Assembly (NCBI GenBank): GCA_963971285.1
Contig: OZ020261.1
Location: forward strand, 1,612,001 to 1,676,000
Source: Astropecten irregularis
Taxonomy: Eukaryota; Echinodermata; Asteroidea; Paxillosida; Astropectinidae
Direction of reading: 5' to 3'
DNA length: 64,000 nucleotides
Shown here: piece after piece, positions 24,575-37,700 of the stretch
Layout: each line of letters starts with the position of its first letter
Position numbering within the stretch: position 1 is the first letter of the stretch
Notes under the pieces: generated by a model
Seen by the model: only the letters and a program-made list of their open reading frames with translations
Told to the model about the DNA's origin: nothing
Database searches by the model: none
Program-made: the position numbers and the translations under genes

Positions 24575-25461
24575 TATAGTCTTGCCACTGGGCACACCGA
24601 ATTCAACCTCAAGTAACTTTGAAGCAGCATGGGCAAATAACGTGACAATCAATGAATTGGCAATGACAATAAAACTACAACTGGCGTACAGAATAAGGCT
24701 AATGTTTGTCAATGAAACATAATCACGATGCTAGAGGGCGCCATGCACTGAACACAGACCATTACTTTTTGTATTATTGTGACCTAATTAATGGCATTAT
24801 TCAAAATACATACTATACTACAAAATAAATGAATGCGTTGTCCTTCGACTGGATTTCAATATCATTATAGGGGGGTATGCAGATTCATTTTTTTTGTGAG
24901 GGGTGGGGTCGGAGGGGGTACTGTTGTAATAATGTTTACTGGAATCTCGGAATCACCCTTTGCAAGTGGTTTTACAAGCTTTACAAAATATTTGACCTTT
25001 ATTTTGTTTCCTATTTTCTTCATTTGGATACGGTTTGTTGTCTTTTCTCCAGAATTGGAAAACTCAATTATTTACTAAATTTTATTTCGAAACATGAACA
25101 GTGTGCTACAATATTGATACTACAACTGTTGAAGATGAAGATGAAGTCGGATATACAATGGAAATGTGAATATCAATTTAAGCAGTCTATTACAACATAT
25201 CACCTAAAAGCATATTGCTCCCGTACCGTATTTAGACAGAAGTGTTTGCCTACACCGTTACCGAACTCACTCAGACTTGTTAGGTTGATATTTAATTAAT
25301 TGTACCCTATAGGACCCTAACATTTTATGGTAGTATCAAAAGAACCACCTGAGTCCGTTCATGTCCACTCAAAAGCACTGAGTGTATAAGCAATAATTAT
25401 ACGTCGGTAAAGAGTATATATAAGCCTAATTTCCATGGACACAATTTGATTGGGGGATTGG

Positions 25462-25816
25462 TTAAAGGTATTATTACACTTTGGTACTAACCAAAACAGA
25501 CATGTTCACAGATTTACCTATAACTTACAGGGTATAAAGATGATGCTGGTAGCTGAAACATACTGTTAAAAATGTTTCCGCCTGAAATGGTGTATTTATC
25601 CAGAAATAGTGTAAAAGATTTGTTTGTTTGTTTTTAAATAACGGTGAAAAGATTTACAGAAATACTGTGGGTGTTTGTCACTGTTTTTTTTTTTTTTATG
25701 GGCACCGTATGGGACTGAACATTTCACAGCTGACTTTTACTGTATCTTCCTTGATATTTTTTATCAATGTATCTGCATTTCCTTGATAAAAACCAAAGTA
25801 TGATAATTACCTTTAA
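25462..25816. mobile_element. Family A MITE, full length
   Basis: TTAAAGGTATTATTACACTT and AAAGTATGATAATTACCTTT ends. Confidence 0.8.
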
Positions 25817-26857
25817 AGACCTTTAAGAGCACAGTCACCGCGTCGAACGTGAAGGTTTTTCATTTTGACAACACACACGCAAGATAAATTACTGCTGCCT
25901 TGAATGTTATTAAAAAGTGGATGTGAAAGTTTTCTCAAGAAAAAAAGCGTAAATTTCAGAAACCATGATTTTGTTATGGAAAAACTACTTTTGAATGGTA
26001 CAAAGTAATAAGCCTACATGTAGTACTAGTAGAACTAATAATTTATGAACCACCAGTAAGTAGTAGCCTACTAACGTTAGTCGTCAAAACGCCATTACTT
26101 TAAAGATAATTTGGGACCGGTAACATTCACTCGGGCCTAGTAGTAGTACTAAAGTACTTTTAAAAACCTAAAGACTATTGTACAGATTTAACTCTTTTCG
26201 TTGAGAACTTTAAGTCTGCTGAAGAAAGGTTTTGTGTCTTTAAAACATGAATGTGGTTTTGAGCGCCTTATCAAGGAAAGTTTTGAGTCTTACCTTCAGC
26301 CAAGCAGTCTTGGTCCTTGGAGAAAAACTTTCCCTGAAGTTCGAATTCGCGACTGAACAATATTTCACACATCGTCGCCAGCCCTATGGTGTCAGAAAAA
26401 ACATGGCGGATAAGTTTCTGGAAGTTTCTTCAGGCCAACAAAAGTCACACTGTTTTCCAGGTTTTTGCGGGCTTTTTCCTGCCAGGCAAACCCACAGAAC
26501 ATTCCCAGAACACTCGAGAATAAGTTGCAAGTCTTTCATTCGTACTCTGCAGACGACTTTTCTGTACAAAACTTTGTGTTGACGACACAAATCCCGTCTG
26601 GTGTGAAACTTCTAAGTTGCTGCGATTGATGTGGTTTATTATGTCATAGTAGTTCGTCGCACTGCGCATGCTAGTGCGTGCGCGCTGCATAATTAACACA
26701 GGCATTGGAACAATGCACACGCGCCCAGCCATTGTTTGGTCGCGTGCCACCTGCACCGCGCGCGTGATGAAACGGAAGTGTTATACAAGTGCCAAATCAT
26801 TATTTTTTAATAAAATAATAAAATAAACACAATTATTATAATAATAATGTTCACAGC

Positions 26858-26882
26858 AACGTTAGGGTTAGGGGTTAGGGTC
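26858..26882. repeat. Short interstitial telomere-like motif
   Basis: GTTAGGGTTAGGGG and GTTAGGG: three TTAGGG-like units only. Too short to mean a telomere fusion. Confidence 0.5.
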
Positions 26883-27787
26883 ATGCACAAACTTTATTTA
26901 CCTATTTCTAAATAACTTCCAACCCGATCGACTTGAAATCGATTATATTCTACTAATGGGAGCATTCTCTATCTTATATTTTAAAAAAAATGGACAGCAA
27001 ACATGTTTCTTTAAAAGGTACTTGTAAAGTCAGGTCGGAGTGGACATTTCCCCCATCAGCCGATTTCTCCATATTGACTTTTAAGTTTTATAGCAAAATG
27101 TTTCCCCGTATAAACGTAGGCTTTAACAATATAAACAAAACGTTATTACAAAAGGAAAATAATAAAATACATGTAGCATGTAGATAAGATCAACAAATTA
27201 AACTGAAACAAGTTTAAAAAAGTAAAATGGAAATGCGTAAATGAATTAATTAAAAAGAATGAAAAATAATTGTAATTAAATTAACACATACAATAATTAA
27301 AATAAAAGCAAAAAAATAAAATTATTTGCATTCGTTAGGCTGCAACGCAACAAATTTGTTTTGCTATACAATTATTTATTTGTATTTGTTTCCTTAGTTT
27401 TGTTATTTTAGTATAATTATGATTTATATCATGAAATTTAATCTTTATGTTTTAATTTTTTAAGCTGAAACTTCCTTATAAATTTTTTTATGGACAGATG
27501 AAAGGGCGCCCTCATTTGTCCATGCCCAGCCATTAGCAATCTGTTGTGGCGAACGGTACAAACGGGGATGTCATTTTCCGCTGGTAGGTATTTGTTTTTA
27601 ATATTTTTATATTTCAGGGAAGAATTTTGCCAAAAATACCGATTCGTTGTCTTTTGTTTACATCAAGCAGTAATTTGTGCACTTTTGAGCTTAAAAAACT
27701 CAGCTTAGTGATAAGAAAATGCAGATGCTTTACATTTTGCCAGAGTCAGAGATCATGTCAATGCGTTTACGCACAGCAGACGACACT

Positions 27788-27800
27788 AAAAATGGCGGGT
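27788..27800 (+). promoter_or_regulatory. YY1-like motif upstream of SMG9
   Basis: AAAAATGGCGGGT matches the AANATGGCG core of YY1 sites, which often sit at or just after animal transcription starts. It lies 0.86 kb before the SMG9 ATG and upstream of the inferred 5' splice acceptor, so it could mark a first noncoding exon. Motif match only. Confidence 0.3.
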
Positions 27801-28080
27801 CTGAAATCAGCTTTTCAGATCTTGCGGATTTTGTTCGCTGACTGTGGGTTGAATAATAATGAAAAGTCTAGCTGAATTGGAAAGGAGGGGGCCCTCCTTC
27901 TATTTAACTTGTTACTTTGTCAATTTATAGGCCCGGCCTGCCCCCAGCCCCGCCGCCCAGGCTAGCGTTATGTTACGTTACAGTCCAAATCAATGTGATT
28001 GTCATTTTCATGGACTAGGCCCTACTAGCTAACGTTAGGCCTATCTTGAGTATTGTATTGACCGGGGCCTATACTGTATT

Positions 28081-28357
28081 GTATACACCGATCCGACAGC
28101 GTGACCATGCAGGGAGGTAGGATAGGAAACACCGGCTGTTACTGCATGCAGTGTCCCTGCAAAAGTGCAAGTAGGCCTATTTTGGTCGGCAACAAAAGAA
28201 TTTACCACCGCCGCACTCTACTGCAGTGCAGGGGACACCCTGCAATTATATTTAAGAGTGCGGCGGAATTGGAATTCTTTCGTTGCCGAACAAAAGGCAG
28301 TTGGGACACTGCAGTAATGGTGGACAATATATATCATGCCGTCGGATCAGTCTATAT
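28081..28357. mobile_element. Family F fold-back element upstream of SMG9
   Basis: CCGATCCGACAGCG left, CGTCGGATCAGTCTATA right; paired GCCGCACTCTA / AGAGTGCGGC and CACTGCAG arms. Shared with 33752-34016. Confidence 0.75.
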
Positions 28358-28565
28358 TTTGCAAAATAATGAAAATTTGGCATAATGAAATTTGTTGCTG
28401 TCGGGCCAAAATCACTTGATGCAGGCGCTGACTATAAACTAGTTTAAGTTATCAACTTACGTTTTCCTCAGGTTTGGCTGCTGGCCTATTTGTTTTTCAA
28501 TGTAAGTGCAGCTGTGAATAGAAAGTAGTATTAAGGCCTAATGTCTAATGATCTTTGCTTTTCAG

Positions 28566-28646
28566 TTGCCAAGGTTACTTGCAATTTGACGGAAATTGAT
28601 ACACACCAGGTCATGTCACAGAATTGTATGATCCTCTAATCATCAT
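28566..28646 (+). other. SMG9: SMG9 probable 5'UTR part of the first coding exon
   Basis: A pyrimidine-rich stretch ending in TTTTCAG closes at 28565, a plausible 3' splice site, so a noncoding exon may lie further upstream. An in-frame TGA at 28629-28631 shows that translation cannot start earlier in this exon. The transcription start is not determined. Confidence 0.5.
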
Positions 28647-28739
28647 ATGGCGTCCAAAGGCGGAGTTGGTCCAGTGGGCGGGGCCAGTGGGGGGCCCAAC
28701 GGCAGTCAACGACGGCGCAGAAGAAGAGGAAGGTCAAAG
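28647..28739 (+). CDS. SMG9: SMG9 coding exon 1
   Basis: Encodes residues 1-31, starting MASKGGVGPV and ending in an Arg-rich tract (six consecutive Arg at 22-27). The donor is AAAG|GTCAGT. Phase 0 at the end. Confidence 0.85.
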
Positions 28740-31700
28740 GTCAGTCAATCAATCAATATCCTTATTAACAGTGTTCTAGCCACGCCGGTCGGCACCGGTT
28801 GTGGACATCCGGCACTCAGCTTTCCGACCAGCACTCGAGATGAAAAATTATGTTGCCGACCAGCACAAAAAACCTTGAAAATCACAGAAAATGCACAAGC
28901 TACAACATAAATGTTGTGTTTTTTCACTGAAAGAACAGTAAGATTCTGACTTGGAGACAAATTTGAAAAGATAAATTGACCAGATCCCCAATAACAAAAT
29001 AGAATATTGATGACACGCTCACATATGTAAGGACTTGCAATTCTGCTCATCAGGGATGTTTGTTAAGTACAGGAGAACGCCACTGTAAAGAACGAAGGGC
29101 TATATATACCGAACATCATCCTTGGCTCCCAATTTTTGTGTACAAATCATACCCAATATGGTTTAAATCACTCTAACCAACGACCACTATAATGGACAAT
29201 ATCTGTGCATCCTGTCATGTTTGTTAACAGCGTTCCACTTTACAAGAACAAAGCCATGTCTCCACAAGGATACAAATGTTGGTATTTTGCATAGCATGGC
29301 TTGTGTCTGTTTACAGTTTCCCAGTATGTCAAGCAAAAGGAACATGGTGATACATCTGAGGCCGATTTCACTAATGCTTTGCAATCATCGCTAAAGCCCA
29401 AATACACCGTTTAACGGAAAATTGCTATTTCACAAAGTAGAGATTAATTTTCCGTTTAGCGATGGATTTGGGCTTTAGTGATGATCTCAAAGCGTTAGTG
29501 AAATCGTCCCCTGTTGTGAATTACCGGTAGGCATTTCATTTCAATCTTGTATTACATTTTTTGTAAATGCAGACACAGGAGGAATCGCGTGATGACTTTA
29601 GTTCCCCTCAGCTCAGCAAGCCAACCATCATCCTCGCTAAATCTTCGTCATCTCAAGCACAGGTAGGTAATAATGATAATAATTTGGTAGGCTAATCATC
29701 CTTACTCGCAGCTGGGGTGCTGAATTATTGCGAAAGATGCGGCTACATCGTGATCGAGTTGCTGGCATTCATGGGTGCCCTTGGCTGGTAGCCACATCAA
29801 CCCATATCGTGGAGCACAGCCTGAGATTGAAAGTCTTTGATTTTTGTGGAGGGAGGAAACCGGAGAACTGGGTGTACTGTTCTTTGATGGATCAGAGTGT
29901 GTGAGGTGCTGTGGCCTAGTGGTCTTCTGTGTGGTACTCAAGATCTTGTTGTCAATCTACAGATTGTGGGTTCGAATCCAGCCATGGGTTAGTGGTGCTT
30001 AAGTCCTTGGGCAAGACGCTTTGTCGCATGTTGCTCCTCTTCACCCAGGAGTAAATTGGTACCTGTGAGGGTAGAGATGGCTTTATGTGTTTGATAAGCC
30101 TTTGTGTGTCTTTTACAGCAGCCAGTGCTGTATACTCCCCATCCCAGGGAGCTGAGATTGTTTCAGGAATGTAAATGTAGCCCAATGACCAGGGATAGGA
30201 ATAGTGTATAGCATTGTAATACCACTTGTGTACGAACACTTTATAAATTCTATAATAATTATTATTATTATTAATGTTCCCGTTCTTTTCTTTGTTTTAA
30301 AAGGGCAAGGCAGAACTGTATGGGTCCTCCCCAGAACCAGGGGGTGCCACTCCCTCAGCCCAAACGGACATTCCCAAATCCACTCCCCAGTTTAAAATAA
30401 TCACTCGCCAGAGCGATTCAACGCCCAACCGACCGATACCGACTGCAACTCTATCTGGCGCCCTCGCTCCCTCGGCAACCGCCAACTATCAATCACCGAT
30501 TACCTTGGCAACGTACGGGGCGTCGCCATCATTAGCAGGGTCAGTTGAGACTGGGCAGCAGTCTGTTGGTAGCACCCATAGCCAACCACAGGTTGTGAGT
30601 CAGGGCACAAGACTGCAACCAGCACCTGCATTTACAATAGAAGGTATGTTTGCTGCCACCAAGTGTTGACCTTTGACCTTTTCTTCAAAGTTGTAGGCAG
30701 CTTTCCATATAATGCGCATTTTTTTTCATCCAAAATTGTGTGTGCAGTGCTTTTGCTAAAAATTTGCTCATTATAAAGATGCACGCGGCCGTTTCCGATG
30801 GACACACACATAATGGAAAGATTCGCTTGCTTTTTTATAATGGTCGATTTTTTTGCGACGAGACGCACACGCAACGTATACACAGCAGACGAAGCATTAA
30901 GATATTCTCTCTCATCATTCCCTTTCAGGGTTCCGAAAAAAGAGTGTTATACATGGTGCATGGTGTCTTCGCAAGTCTCACTTAGTTCTGGGGCCAATTT
31001 CACTATTACACTTTGCGATCATCGCTTAAAATCCCAACTCCATCCCTATTAAAATGGCCTGTTCACCATGCCAAACTTCAAATCCTACATTCTTTTGTAA
31101 AGTTGATAGAACAGCTGCGGTCTGTTCATAATTTGATTTGTCATGAAATAAAAACAAGCCTGTGAAATTTACAGCTCAATTGATCTTTAGAAACAGTAGA
31201 AATCAGCAAAAAAAAACATTGCAATTGTTATGCGAAATTGTAATGTAATTGTAATTGTGAGGTTTTGATCTCGGAGATCAAAACTGTTTTCGGTCTTTTG
31301 TTTTAATTATTTCTGGATAAATACAACATTTCAGGCTGAATTATTTCAACAGTATGTTTCTACCAGCACCATTTCTATACATGTATGTGCAATATACCCT
31401 GTAAGTTATACGTAAATCTGTGAACAAATGTCTGTTTTGGTTTCCTACCATAGTACCTTTAAAGGGGGTGTATCGTCATGCTGGCTCAGTTCCTAATGCA
31501 CCCATCGGCATTTGTCTTGTAAGCAGGTTTTCCACTTAAACTGTACTGGGACCACAAAGTGGCGCTGTCCAAAAAAAGATGCTGAGGAACGACAATAAAC
31601 CCCTTTAATGATTCTATCCTTTTTGTTCTGTTCTGACCAGTCCCAATTCACAATCGGCTTGCTGCTCCTGCTGAAATGCATCAGAGCGTACGTCTTGTGG

Positions 31701-34700
31701 ACGACAATTTCCAGTGGTGCGACAATGTGATGGAGGTTAGTATAACCCAAGTCATTGGCAAGTACACAAAGACAAATTGACTGGAACAGGATTCGAACCA
31801 GTGACCTCCTGAATACCGTACAAGTGCTCTACCAAGTGAGCCATCCAGCCCTACGTTGAAATGTTGCTATCAGCAATATGACATCGCGTGACATTAATCA
31901 CCTTTCTCTTTTCTATTGTTTGATTTGCTTGGCCTATATAATAGCTCACACAATGCGTTCATTGTTTGTTTTAAGCAGATGCTGCTGGATCACACAGACT
32001 TCCTGGTGGTCGGTGTATTGGGCCTGCAGGGTAGTGGGAAATCAACTTTGATGTCCATGCTGGCCGGAAACAGACCAAGTGACCAACAAAGGTGATTTTA
32101 CTATTAGTTTGACAATGGACCAGACCATCAGTGGGAAATGAAATTCAAACCCTAGTTATCAGAATGTAATGAAATGGTATTGTTGTTTCTTGTTGCCCGA
32201 ACGACAGTACAAAATCAAAAAGCCCCTCAAAACTTCATTGTATTATACGTACATGGGGTGATGTGTCCTAGTGATCTGGTGTGTGGTACCCAAGGGCTTG
32301 AGTAGATTTCAAAGAGCTGCTTAAGTACCCAAATTTCCTTAAGCACCAAAAATCTTTGTTAATAAATCAGTATGCCAGCCAAAACTCCTTGTGAATGTTA
32401 TATGCTCAGCAAGCAATGGTCGAATACAAGTCAAAAGCAGTATACATCACATTACGATTTGGGTGGTAATACTTTTTGATCAAGGAAGACTTTTCATGCT
32501 TAAGCAAATTTTGTACTTTGAGTGAAGCACAGCATTTTTCACTGTGAAGAGACCATCAGTCTTGTTTCAGTGTGAGGGACTGGTTTCTCCATACCATAGG
32601 GGTGGAGGCATTCATTACTGCCTTGCTGTGGACTAGCAGTCCTATATATAAGTACTGTGAAGAGACCATCAGTCTTGTTTCAGTTTTTCTCCATACCATT
32701 GGGGTGGAGGCATTCATTGCTGCCTTGCCATGGACTAGGTACCCATAATGAATAACTGTGTCATTTCTTCTTCATATGCAGCTCATATGTTTTCAAGCCT
32801 CAAACCAAAGAGATCCGGAACCAGTCTATGCATCAGACCATGGGAATTGACCTGTTTGTTACAAGTGAAAGGGTAATAATATTGGATACGCAGCCGGTAC
32901 TCAGCTCTTCAGTCATGGATCACCTGCTTAGTCATGAGAAGAGTCTGCCGCCAGACATGGCGTCAGCAGAAATCTGCAACGAGATTCAGGTAGTTTATTA
33001 TTACAATCATCAAATAACCACAAGGGAAACTGACTGAATTTTAAATTGAAGTCATTGAAAAGTGACTAAAGACTGGAGCGGGATTTGAACCGGCGACCTC
33101 CTGAATAACGTACATGCACTGTACCAATTGAGCCTTCCAGCCCTACGTTGGTGGTGACCCCAATAGTCAATTATCTTTGTTCGTTTGGCTGTCAGAAGCC
33201 AAGAAACCACGCACACACCGCCATACCCCAAGGATCGTTTTACCGATACGCGCAGCAATGCTGCAACCCGGGAACGGTACATGGGGATCACTCAAAGAGG
33301 ATACAGCTTTTTAATTAATATAATCATCAAATAACCACAATGGAAACTGACTGAATTTTAAAATTCCCAGACTAACAGTCATCTGGTAAAAATCAGACTG
33401 TAGAGGGCAGCAGACAGACATTTAGCAATAATCAAACTGTAGATGGCAGCAGACAGACATTTAGCACTAAACAGACTCAAGAGGGCAGCAGACTGACACA
33501 TGACCATCTCCCTAATATTCAGTCCTTACAGCTAGCCTCATTCCTCTTCACTGTCTGTCACATCGTGATCGTCATTCAAGACTGGTTCCTAGACATGAAC
33601 CTTATCGAGTTCATCAAACGGGCGGAGATGTTGAAGCCACCCACGCCCACCCCTACACCAGCAATGGAAGGGTCCAACAGCGAGGAAACGGACGATTTCT
33701 TTCCAAACCTTGGTAATAATTGTTTTTTCTTTTCATTTCAATCCTGCATAAACTATAAACCGATCCGACGACGCGACCATGGAGGTAGGAAAACACCCGC
33801 CATTACTGCAGTGTCCCCGCCCGCCCTTTGTCTGGCAACAAAAGAATTTACGTCCGCCGCACTCTATAATTGCATGGTGAACGTCCCCTAATCATGGGAC
33901 GTACACCCTGCATTTATAGAGTGCGGCAGAGCATACATTCTTTTGTTACCGGACAAAAGGCGGGCGGGGACACTGCAGTAATGGTGAACAGTGCATCGTG
34001 CCGTCGGATCAGTCTATTGGCTTTTTCTAGAAAAGGGACACTCAAAAACAATAAAAAGACAAAACAAAACAGGAAAAAGAGACAGAACATATTGTGATTT
34101 AAACATTATCAAGATGTGAACATTTTCCACAGTTTCCTTAGCAAACTAGGCTCCATATGGGACTGGAAATTTCACAGATTAATGTTATTGCATCTTCCTT
34201 GAAGTTTCTGCCCATGAATCTACATTTCTTTAATCAAAACCAAAGTAGGAAGTTACCTTTAATAAAAGTTGACAGAATTACACTTTTTCCATATAGTCAT
34301 TTGCATAAATGTACATACAATTGTGGCTTAAGGTAATTATTTAATCTATACATAAATGTAACTTTGGTAATAGTGACTGTTGTATAAAACAAAATTACAG
34401 ATGTATCATTCTTTACATCAGAGGTGGAGATTTTATTGTCCGATTGGCCTAAAATTTTATAGCTAATCAACTTAATATCCCTTTCAGCACGGGTTTTTTT
34501 ATTTTTTTGGTTTGCTTGCACCGACCTCATTATCAGCCACCGGTCAATTAGAGGTCATCTGGCCAGGCTATACCGGTATATGCAGGGAGCATGGCATAAA
34601 CAATGCTGGCACACAATATTTAAATACTGCTGCACAACAACCCAAATTCCAGGCGGTCTGTTCTCAATGAAAGCAGCTGTGCTCAGAACTCGCATATTGC

Positions 34701-37700
34701 ATGTGGTCTGCTCAAAAATAAGTGCTGATCTTTTCAAATGGTGAATGTACCACAACGAGCACATTTTGGGAAACAATAAAGGTTCCTTGAACCTCTTGTT
34801 CCAGACAGTACTCCCATTCAATTTATTTCAATGGAAATAACAAAGCAATCATGAATATTCTCGCGCATGAGGCGAACTGCCATAGATGCTTCCCAGGCGG
34901 AAGGGGTTATATAATATTAAAACAAAATATAGCATAACAATTTGTAAAAACAAAGTAAATTATTTTATATCTTTCAGTTTTCGTCCTGAACAAAGCCCGA
35001 CAGGAGGATTTCCAACTGACCGCTGTCCAGTCCATGCAAACAGCAATTGACCAGCTGTTCAAGGACTCCAAGATGACCTTTCAAGGTGAGTTGACCTTTG
35101 ACCTTTGACCCTGATCAGGTTACAGCTATAATACATCGTTGGTTATTGGTCAATTTGTTTTTCGGATACGAACAACTCATTCCAATCATTTAGATTTCAA
35201 TACAGTGCAATGCCAATATAACAAAAATCAGTGAATGTACATGTTTAGTATAGAACTTTCTTTTGTTTACAAACATTGACTGGTGGTTGGCAATACTTGG
35301 CATGGGCGGCCAAATGTTGCAAATCATTTCATCTTCTTGACAGATGGCGTTACCAAATGCAAAATTTTTGCAAAGTTTCTATAGCTGTACAAAATCATCA
35401 TCATTACTTGTATTGTGTCCATTATATTCAACAATAATTATTTCAATGTTTATGAAACATTGTGTACAAATTGTGGTTATTATGTTCTGCTTTGACGGCT
35501 CGCCACAGTTTCTGCCATCTTGGTTGGCAAACATTTGGGCTGTGACGTTGCAAAAGAAAGGTCTATAGCGATTTGGTCGGCGGCCATTTTTATAAAGCAC
35601 CATGTTGTCCAATGAAGTGCGCCCATTTTTGATAGCTTTTTACACAAGCTCTACATTTTTGCTGCTGTATGTAGGGGTTGTTGGACTGGTCGTGATATTT
35701 CATGGAATCTATTGTTGTTGCCATGGAAGAATTGATTTTGTTTCATTCCATGTTTGAAATTTGAATCAAACTGTTTGGAATGTACGGTGTCTGAGCTACA
35801 TGTTTTATTACTATACCGCATAAATATTCATGACCTAGAGCCAAATCCCAATTGGTCAATTTGTTATCACGTGCCAGTGGATATATTTGCTGATCACCAG
35901 CGAGTAAGCCGGGGAATCTCTGAAGGAGCTGTTACACACGTAACATCTCACTGCTCATGGAACACTGCACTGCGCATCTTTCCTAGTTTACAGTGCGCAT
36001 GACGTTTTGCTGCACGTCTCGACAAAATTGTGGAAAATGAAGAATATATGAGGTTTTTGAGGTATAGTAAAACAAATATCACATGTTTGTGGTTCTGAGG
36101 TGAATTGGAAGAAATTTAACTTAATGTTTCGATCAGAATGCTCTGTTCATCCTCAGAAGGATGCTGGACTCTGGGGGACGTAGAGGCCTAAGTTCTGGAT
36201 CAATTTAGATTGGCAGTAGAAAGGATGCTCTGTTCGTCCTCCGGAGAAGGATGCTGGACTCTGGGGTACGTAGAGGCCTAAGTTCTGGATCAAAAGGATT
36301 GGCAGTAGAAAGGATGTTCTGTTCGTCCTCTGGAGAAGGATGCTGGACTCTGGAGGAAGTAGAGGCCTAAGTTCGGGATCAAAGAATTGGCAGTAGAAAG
36401 GATGTTCTGGCGATGTCCTTTAAATAGCTCTTTCAGCCATCTCACTGTTTCCTTGTTGGGGTTGACGAGATCAAGGTCAATGTCCCTTGGTGGACGGAGG
36501 AGGGTGTGGCACTCGAAGATAATGTGGTGTGTGGTCTGATCGGTGAGGCTGGTGAGGGGATGCATCCCCCAGCGGTGCATGCAGTAGTTGAAACAGCCGA
36601 CTCCTGTCCGCATCCGGTTCAGGTTGACCCATGTGCTTCTTGGAAGCTCTGCTCTTGGTGGCAGCATCGTGTTAGGATTGACTGTGAATTGCAGCGGTGG
36701 GGTGGTCTCCTGCCAGCGAGCTCTCCATGGAGTCAAGGATGTTGAAATTTGATTCTTGGAGATTTGCTGCGTGACGGGAGAAAGGGCATCTGGAAGGGAG
36801 GCGTTGGCAGCCCTGTTACACCTTCTGGACAGTGAGAGTGGATTGGGTGTTTGGGATCCAACATGGCCTTGTTCACTAACTTGGAGGTGTTGTGTGATGC
36901 CTTGTCAGAGAATGCAAGGGTAATTTCAGGTAGTGGGATGAATGACTTTTGATGGAATGTTACAAGAGAGCAGCAATGTTCAGACCCTTTCGTAAATTTT
37001 AACTGATTCCATATCTGCAATGGCAAGTTGGCCTCTGGGAGTGAACACTACTCCTAGGGGGTTATGTAGTTTGTCAATGATCCTCATCATGTGCATCCCA
37101 TCAGCACTGTAGCGGTGAACCTCCCCACTACTGCTGCTGTGAAGCACCACGTAGATGTCCCCAAAGTGGTCACAGCACATCCCGACTGGATTCAGTCGCT
37201 TCCCCTCGACGATGGTATCCACGGAGAAGACCTCATTTCCATCAAAGTCCATGGAAACCAGCTTGCCTCTTTCATAGTTGCTGAAGATGAGATGGCCCTT
37301 GTTGCTGATTGCCAGGCGCCTATCAATGTCCTCAGCTGGTACTGTGTTGATGAGGGCACCGTCAATCTCATGGAGGGAGATTATCTTCCGCTCTACATCA
37401 CCGACTGCGATCCGGTATTTGTCATCAACTGCAATACAGGAGAGGTCTTTCATAGGTTGATAGCCTTCATCTCTTGACGCAACAGGGATGAAGCTGTACA
37501 ACAACCTGATGTCTTCTGCTTTGATTCTCTGGAAGACCTTGACCTCAGGTCGATCGATGATGATCAGTTTGTCGTCGCGAGTGACAGCAAGATCGTAGGG
37601 GTTCTGCAGCTTCCCTGAAGCCTGGTCAGGAGGAGAATCAAAGTAGCCCTGGAACTCACCCACAGGATTGAAAATGCTTACTTTGTTCTCGTCAAAATCC

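Larger units (their letters stand above)
23198..28080. other. No gene seen; possible SMG9 promoter region at the right end
   Basis: Two full family A copies. A TGCGCATGC (NRF1-like) patch at 26661-26700 and the YY1-like site at 27788 lie in the part that would hold the SMG9 promoter. Very AT-rich 27190-27480. Confidence 0.5.

Noticed and set aside
26858-26882. Telomere or chromosome-fusion remnant
   Set aside because: Only about three TTAGGG-like units.
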